DNA of 8,829 nt from NCBI GenBank assembly GCA_964403525.1, contig CAYOGE010000053.1, forward strand, positions 1 to 8,829, given 5' to 3'. The translations under genes were made by a program, and so were the position numbers. The stretch comes from JAJTGZ01 sp964403525. Its GTDB lineage: Bacteria; Planctomycetota; Phycisphaerae; Phycisphaerales; UBA1924. Below, piece by piece: positions 5,629 through 8,829 of the stretch (position 1 is its first letter; the number at the start of each line of letters is the position of its first letter). Under the pieces are notes generated by a model that did not search any database, was not told the DNA's origin, and saw only the letters and a program-made list of their open reading frames with translations.

Positions 5629-7002
5629 CTACGGCCTGGCCGGGAAGAGGAACCGCAACGCGGCCGGGAACCGCTTCGCCCACGCCGACTCGTTGTGCTC
5701 GGCCGCCTGGTCAAAGGCGAAGAGCCGCCGGTCATCACCAAGGCCTGCCGAACGCAGCGACTGATCAAACGACTTGACGGCCGCGGCGTAGCGGTCGCTG
5801 CCGTCCTGCTTGCCGGCGCCGAGTTCAGACCCGCCCACAGCGAGGTAAACCTTGCCGGGCCACTTCGCTGCACCAGAGACAAACTGCGACCCGTAGTCGG
5901 CCTTTCCGAAGTTCAGGCTCGGGCTCTCGGCGAGGACCTTGCCGAAGACTTCAGGGTGCTTGACGCCGGCGTAGAGGCTGATCAGGCCGCCGAGCGACGA
6001 CCCACCGATGCCGGTGCTCTCGGGCCCGGTGCGCACGCGGAACGCCCGCTCAACGCGCGGCATGACGGTGGAGATCACCCAGTCGATGTACCGCTCGCCG
6101 CCCGCTTCGCTTGCAGGCGGCGAGCCAGCCGACGGCGGAACGTACTCGACCATCCTGAACTTGCCCGCGTGCGGGATGCCGACGATGATGAGCGGCTCGA
6201 CCGCTCCATCGGTGATGAGCTTTGTCGCGGCCTCGTCAACCCCCCACTCCGCCGGGATGGCCGGGTGCTTCTGGAAGATGTTCTGACCGTCGTTCATGTA
6301 GAGCACGGGGTAGCGGCGGTCTTTGTTCTCCGGCGCGTCGTAGCCGGGCGGCAGCCAGACGAGCAGATCGCGCTTGAACGGCGCGGCATCGCCGCCGATC
6401 ACCTCAAGGCGCTTGACCGTTCCAGTAACGTTCAGGAAGTAGTACGGGTTGACATCGGCACGCGCCTGCACGTTGGGGCGCTGATCGCCCCACTTAGGGA
6501 TCGTGAAGGTGAACTCGGGCTTCTCGCCGTTGGTCAGGTACTTGGCGTCAACCTCGGGGAGCATGCGGTTGCCGGGGACGGTCATGTCGTCCTTCAGCTC
6601 TTCGGTCTCCCACGAGCCGCGGGTGAACTTGAACTCCATCGCGCTGTCGGCCGCGGCGGGGGTCATGATGATCTCCCACGACATGTCCGAGCGTGCCTGC
6701 AGTTTGAACTTCTCGCTGCCGGGGTCCCATCCGTTGTGGCTGTGGGCCAGATAGATCGGCGAGTCGGGCGATGCGCGGCCGGTGGCATCCTTCACGCGGA
6801 TGATGTAGCCCTGCTTGAGCGTCTCGGGCCGCACGCCCCTGGCTTTCGCCGGCGGTTGGGCCGCGGCATTGGCGGGCGCCGGCGCGGCCACCGCCGGTGC
6901 GGTCGCGTCGCGGCTGCGTCCCTTGGTCGGAATGGCGAAGTAGATGCTCCCGGCCATCGCAAAGGGCGTGAGCAGGAAGAGTGTCAGCATGAACTTGGAC
7001 AT
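5629..7002 (-). CDS. Exported or membrane-anchored esterase (esterase D / enterochelin esterase-like) with CBM-like N-terminus
   Basis: The start chosen is ATG at 7000-7002 (MSKFMLTLFL), with GGAG five bases before it; longer in-frame starts lack this and precede the signal sequence. Residues 4-24 form a signal anchor, followed by an Ala/Pro linker (33-55). Residues 66-170 resemble a starch-binding or enterochelin-esterase N domain (YLAHSHNGWDP at 84-94, then MEFKFTRGSW). The catalytic alpha/beta-hydrolase domain covers about 208-455: YPVLYMNDGQNIF (231-243), nucleophile elbow GGSSLGG with probable nucleophile Ser336, a likely acid near E393 (VGGSELG), and catalytic His436 in AEHNESAW. All three catalytic positions appear present. 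The protein probably cleaves an ester of a sugar, siderophore or plant phenolic in the periplasm; the substrate cannot be read from sequence. It lies 127 bases after the pilus ATPase gene. Confidence 0.85.
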   Translation of the reverse strand: MSKFMLTLFLLTPFAMAGSIYFAIPTKGRSRDATAPAVAAPAPANAAAQPPAKARGVRPETLKQGYIIRVKDATGRASPDSPIYLAHSHNGWDPGSEKFKLQARSDMSWEIIMTPAAADSAMEFKFTRGSWETEELKDDMTVPGNRMLPEVDAKYLTNGEKPEFTFTIPKWGDQRPNVQARADVNPYYFLNVTGTVKRLEVIGGDAAPFKRDLLVWLPPGYDAPENKDRRYPVLYMNDGQNIFQKHPAIPAEWGVDEAATKLITDGAVEPLIIVGIPHAGKFRMVEYVPPSAGSPPASEAGGERYIDWVISTVMPRVERAFRVRTGPESTGIGGSSLGGLISLYAGVKHPEVFGKVLAESPSLNFGKADYGSQFVSGAAKWPGKVYLAVGGSELGAGKQDGSDRYAAAVKSFDQSLRSAGLGDDRRLFAFDQAAEHNESAWAKRFPAALRFLFPARP

Positions 7003-7066
7003 CGGTGCTCCCATGCGGGAGTTTAGGACCACGAGCCCTGCGCGGGAGCACAGCGACAGCACTCGC

Positions 7067-7089
7067 CCTTGCTCCAGCATGGGGCAAGG
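7067..7089 (-). terminator. Hairpin between the pilus ATPase and esterase genes
   Basis: CCTTGC (7067-7072) pairs with GCAAGG (7084-7089), with two further C-G pairs inside after a bulged T. It lies 40-60 bases past the ATPase stop codon. No T tract follows on the minus strand, so it may be only a weak terminator or an attenuator before the esterase. Confidence 0.3.
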
Positions 7090-7129
7090 CGCCGCCAATT
7101 TCTGGCCGTAGACCGCCGATGTTCCCGCC

Positions 7130-8329
7130 TTACCGCATGTTCACGCCGCCGATGCGCTTGAGGCGCATCTGCAGGTCGTCGGCGTTGGGGCTGGCTTCGA
7201 GGGCGACGCGCACGTGCACGTACTCCTGCTCCACACGCTCCAGGAGCGAGCCGTTGAAGTCCACCATGCCCTGCTGTCGGGCCTCGACGCTCTTGAGGTA
7301 CTCGCGGAGCTCGCCCTCGCGCCCTTCCAGGATGAACTTCTGCACGATCGGATTGTTCACCAGGATCTCAAGCGCCGGGATGCGCGCGATGTCGGCGTGC
7401 ATCGTCGGCAGCAGCTTCTGGTAGACGAACGCCCGCATCTGGTAGGCGAGCATCTTGCGCACCTGCTCCACTTCCTCCGCCTCGAACAGGCCGTAGATGC
7501 GGCTGAACGTCTGCGTCGAGCTCGACGCGTGGATCGTTCCGTAGACAAGGTGGCCCGTCTCGGCGGCGTGCAGCGCGGCCTCGAACGTCTCCTTGTCGCG
7601 CATCTCACCGACGAGCACCACGTCGGGGTTCTCGCGGACCAACGCGCGGAGCGCCGTCTTGAAGTCGCTCACGTCGATGCCGATCTCGCGCTGGTTGATC
7701 GTCGCCTTCTTGTCCGTCAGCAGGTACTCGATCGGGTCTTCGATGGTCACGATGTGCACAGGCTTGCGCTCGTTGACGTAGTCGAGCATCGCCGCGATCG
7801 TGGTCGTCTTGCCCGAGCCGGTCACGCCCGACAGCAGCACCATGCCCTGCGGCTGCAGCGCGATCTGCTCCATGATCGGCGGCAGGAAGAGCTGGTCAAA
7901 CCGGCGGATCGTGCTGGTGATCAGGCGGCACGCGCACGACAGCTTGCCGCGCGCCTGAAAGATGTTCACGCGGAACCGCGTGCCCTCGTCATAGTCGTAC
8001 GCAAAGTCGGCCGACCCGAACTTGTGCAGGTCTTCCATCAGTTCCTTCGACAGGATGTGCTTGGCGATCTGCAGGAACTCCTCGCCCGTCACCGGCGCGG
8101 TGTCGAGCGCCTTGAGCGCACCGCGCAGGCGGATGCGCGGCGGCTGCCCCGACTTCATGATCAGGTCCGACCCGCCCAGCTTGATGCAGGCCTTGAGGAA
8201 GTCGCCAAACCGCGTCGCGTGCGGGTCGTGCTCGCCGTCGGGGTCCATCACCACGTGCCCCCCGCCGCCGGCGTGAGACTCGTGCGCGGCCGGGGTGCGA
8301 TGCAGGGTCTTCTCGGGTTCGTTGCTCAT
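7130..8329 (-). CDS. Type IV pilus twitching-motility ATPase, PilT/PilU family
   Basis: The 399-residue product is a hexameric secretion-type ATPase that drives pilus retraction at the inner membrane. The N-terminal domain (about 40-150) carries GGSDLIMKSGQPPRIRLRG, typical of PilT/PilU. The core has Walker A GVTGSGKT (168-175), the Asp box TIEDPIEY (195-202), Walker B DVVLVGEMRD (236-245) and the His box TGHLVYGTIHA (258-268). The C-terminus (GMVDFNGSLLERV, ending DDLQMRLKRIGGVNM) is closer to PilU, and the PilT motif AIRNLIRE is not seen; instead there is KFILEGREGEL. A 37-residue N-terminal extension contains six histidines. The start ATG has GAGG five bases upstream. No other pilus gene is in the window. 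It follows a terminator, so it is probably transcribed from a promoter in 8330-8390. Confidence 0.92.
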   Translation of the reverse strand: MSNEPEKTLHRTPAAHESHAGGGGHVVMDPDGEHDPHATRFGDFLKACIKLGGSDLIMKSGQPPRIRLRGALKALDTAPVTGEEFLQIAKHILSKELMEDLHKFGSADFAYDYDEGTRFRVNIFQARGKLSCACRLITSTIRRFDQLFLPPIMEQIALQPQGMVLLSGVTGSGKTTTIAAMLDYVNERKPVHIVTIEDPIEYLLTDKKATINQREIGIDVSDFKTALRALVRENPDVVLVGEMRDKETFEAALHAAETGHLVYGTIHASSSTQTFSRIYGLFEAEEVEQVRKMLAYQMRAFVYQKLLPTMHADIARIPALEILVNNPIVQKFILEGREGELREYLKSVEARQQGMVDFNGSLLERVEQEYVHVRVALEASPNADDLQMRLKRIGGVNMR

Positions 8330-8390
8330 GCTGGCCTCGGCGTGCGTCGCGGGGGTTAGGGATGTGGGTGCGTGTTCAAAGCCGACTGGA

Positions 8391-8432
8391 CGAAGAAACC
8401 CGCGGAGGCGGCAGAGCCGATTCTCCGCGGGT
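8391..8432 (-). terminator. Strong intrinsic terminator upstream of the pilus ATPase gene
   Basis: CCCGCGGAG (8399-8407) pairs with CTCCGCGGG (8423-8431), extended by an A-T pair (8398/8432), and inside it CGGC (8409-8412) pairs with GCCG (8416-8419). On the minus strand the stem is followed by TTTCTTC. It ends a transcript that comes from the right, before the ATPase gene starts at 8329. Confidence 0.7.
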
Positions 8433-8672
8433 AAGGGATGCTAGCCGATCTGCGTGCGGATGGGCGGGCTCGACTGGCAGCCCGAACCGGGGTCATCCCG
8501 GACAAAGCCCTGTCCGAGAGGGGAGACCGGTCACGCAGCAACGCGGTGAGGAGCAAGTGACTGTTCGTCCTGAACAGCGCAGTGGTTCCACCGGAATCCG
8601 GGCTGGCCGTGCTTCGTGCCGTAATGGGGGACGGGCGTTGTGTCCACCAATGTGCCCCGACAATTACTGGGC
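8391..8672 (-). ncRNA. Candidate structured small RNA of about 280 nucleotides
   Basis: No convincing protein is encoded here, but the stretch has a promoter-like site at its right end (8679-8708), an intrinsic terminator at its left end, and many short perfect stems between. Visible pairings are: GTAAT/ATTAC (8621-8625 with 8663-8667) enclosing GGGC/GCCC (8633-8636 with 8654-8657); CTGTTC/GAACAG (8561-8577); GTGG/CCAC (8582-8591); CGGGCT/AGCCCG (8465-8484); CGGACA/TGTCCG (8499-8516); and a long-range 7-bp stem, 8450-8456 with 8532-8538, that encloses several of these as a multibranch. I looked for tRNA, tmRNA, SRP RNA and RNase P signatures and did not find them. It could instead be a long 3' untranslated region of the gene to its right. 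Confidence 0.4.
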
Positions 8673-8678
8673 CAGAGG

Positions 8679-8708
8679 AGTAAACGAATCGTGCTCAGAC
8701 ACTCTCAA
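8679..8708 (-). promoter_or_regulatory. Sigma-70-like promoter candidate for the small RNA
   Basis: On the minus strand TTGAGA (8703-8708) and TTTACT (8679-8684) are 18 bases apart, matching the -35 and -10 consensus at five of six and four of six positions. A start near 8671 would place the first base just before the GTAAT/ATTAC hairpin. The -35 overlaps the stop codon of the reading frame ending at 8705. Such matches also arise by chance. Confidence 0.35.
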
Positions 8709-8829
8709 GGTTGGGCGGCATTTAGCGCGTCCAGCATCTGTTGCAGAAGATCGCGTCGCTCGCCCGGAGGCTGGTTATACGGATCACGGCTCAACCTCGT
8801 GCGTGATGTAATCGCAGGCGCAGACCGAG
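8705..8829 (-). CDS. Possible C-terminal end of a minus-strand gene (partial)
   Basis: One minus-strand frame is open from the window edge through the inverted repeat to a TGA at 8705-8707. Its last residues, PPGERRDLLQQMLDALNAAQ, look like a natural amphipathic C-terminal helix. In the repeat the frame reads SAPAITSRTRLSRDPY. Codon use is only moderately G/C-ending. A competing frame stops at 8784 with the tail CDYITHEVEP and has better third-position bias. Only one of the two can be the main coding frame; the edge hides the rest. No family is recognisable. Confidence 0.35.
   Translation of the reverse strand, partial: RSAPAITSRTRLSRDPYNQPPGERRDLLQQMLDALNAAQP
8777..8829 (-). repeat. Right copy of 53-bp inverted repeat at the window ends
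   Basis: This is the reverse complement of 3-55, 52 of 53 bases identical, and it ends exactly at the window edge. Inward of 8777 the two flanks are unrelated. The copy contains short internal pairing (ATCACG with CGTGAT). See the left copy for the possible explanations. Confidence 0.9.

Noticed and set aside
5494..7026. Long plus-strand open frame of 510 codons opposite the esterase gene
   Set aside because: It is antisense to a gene with clear family motifs, has low-complexity Arg/Ala/Gly-rich sequence, and arises from the G/C third-position bias of the real gene.
7214..8359. Plus-strand open frame of 381 codons opposite the pilus ATPase gene
   Set aside because: It mirrors a highly conserved ATPase on the other strand and is rich in His, Arg, Leu and Val repeats typical of shadow frames.
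8450..8538. Possible class II tRNA: a 7-bp closing stem around several arms, about 89 bases
   Set aside because: No T-loop with GTTCGAN is in the right place before the 3' half of the stem on either strand, and no convincing D or anticodon arm fits; kept only as part of the candidate structured RNA.
8362..8811. Plus-strand open frame of 149 codons across the right intergenic region
   Set aside because: It runs through the strong terminator hairpin and into the inverted repeat, has no ribosome site noted and an Arg/Ser/Gly-rich sequence without recognisable motifs.
3..8829. The whole window as a classic transposon bounded by terminal inverted repeats
   Set aside because: No transposase, integrase or resolvase is present and the cargo includes ordinary chromosomal genes; target-site duplications cannot be seen at the edges.

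Overview
The window looks like chromosomal DNA from a high-GC planctomycete, most likely of the class Phycisphaerae. The reasons are two secreted proteins ending in a VP-x-P / hydrophobic / RRRR sorting tail, one secreted protein ending in the duplicated NDF-x-VFID-x-FF module that I know from Phycisphaerae (called a GC-type dockerin-like domain there), and strong G/C third-position bias in the conserved genes. The organism is inferred from these features; there is no rRNA gene here.

All six confident genes lie on the minus strand, so transcription runs from right to left. From the right edge they are: a probable gene end running off the window; a promoter-like site, a hairpin-rich stretch of about 280 bases and a strong intrinsic terminator, together a candidate small RNA; a PilT/PilU-type twitching ATPase (7130-8329); a membrane-anchored alpha/beta-hydrolase esterase with a CBM-like N-terminal domain (5629-7002); a short PEP-CTERM-like surface protein (4895-5440); an ECF sigma factor (4036-4647) translationally coupled by an ATGA overlap to its membrane anti-sigma factor (3245-4039); a second PEP-CTERM-like protein (2379-3113); and a 642-residue secreted protein with HAF-like repeats and the dockerin-like C-terminus (165-2093). 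Hairpins or terminators separate most of them, so only the sigma/anti-sigma pair is clearly one operon.

The shared theme is the cell envelope: pilus retraction, exported surface proteins with two kinds of C-terminal sorting module, an exported esterase, and an envelope-sensing sigma/anti-sigma switch. That the sigma factor controls its surface-protein neighbours is inference only.

The most unusual signals are (1) a 53-bp inverted repeat, 52 of 53 identical, at the two ends of the window; (2) the candidate structured RNA upstream of the pilus ATPase gene; and (3) a long hairpin that would bury the ribosome binding site of the sigma factor mRNA.
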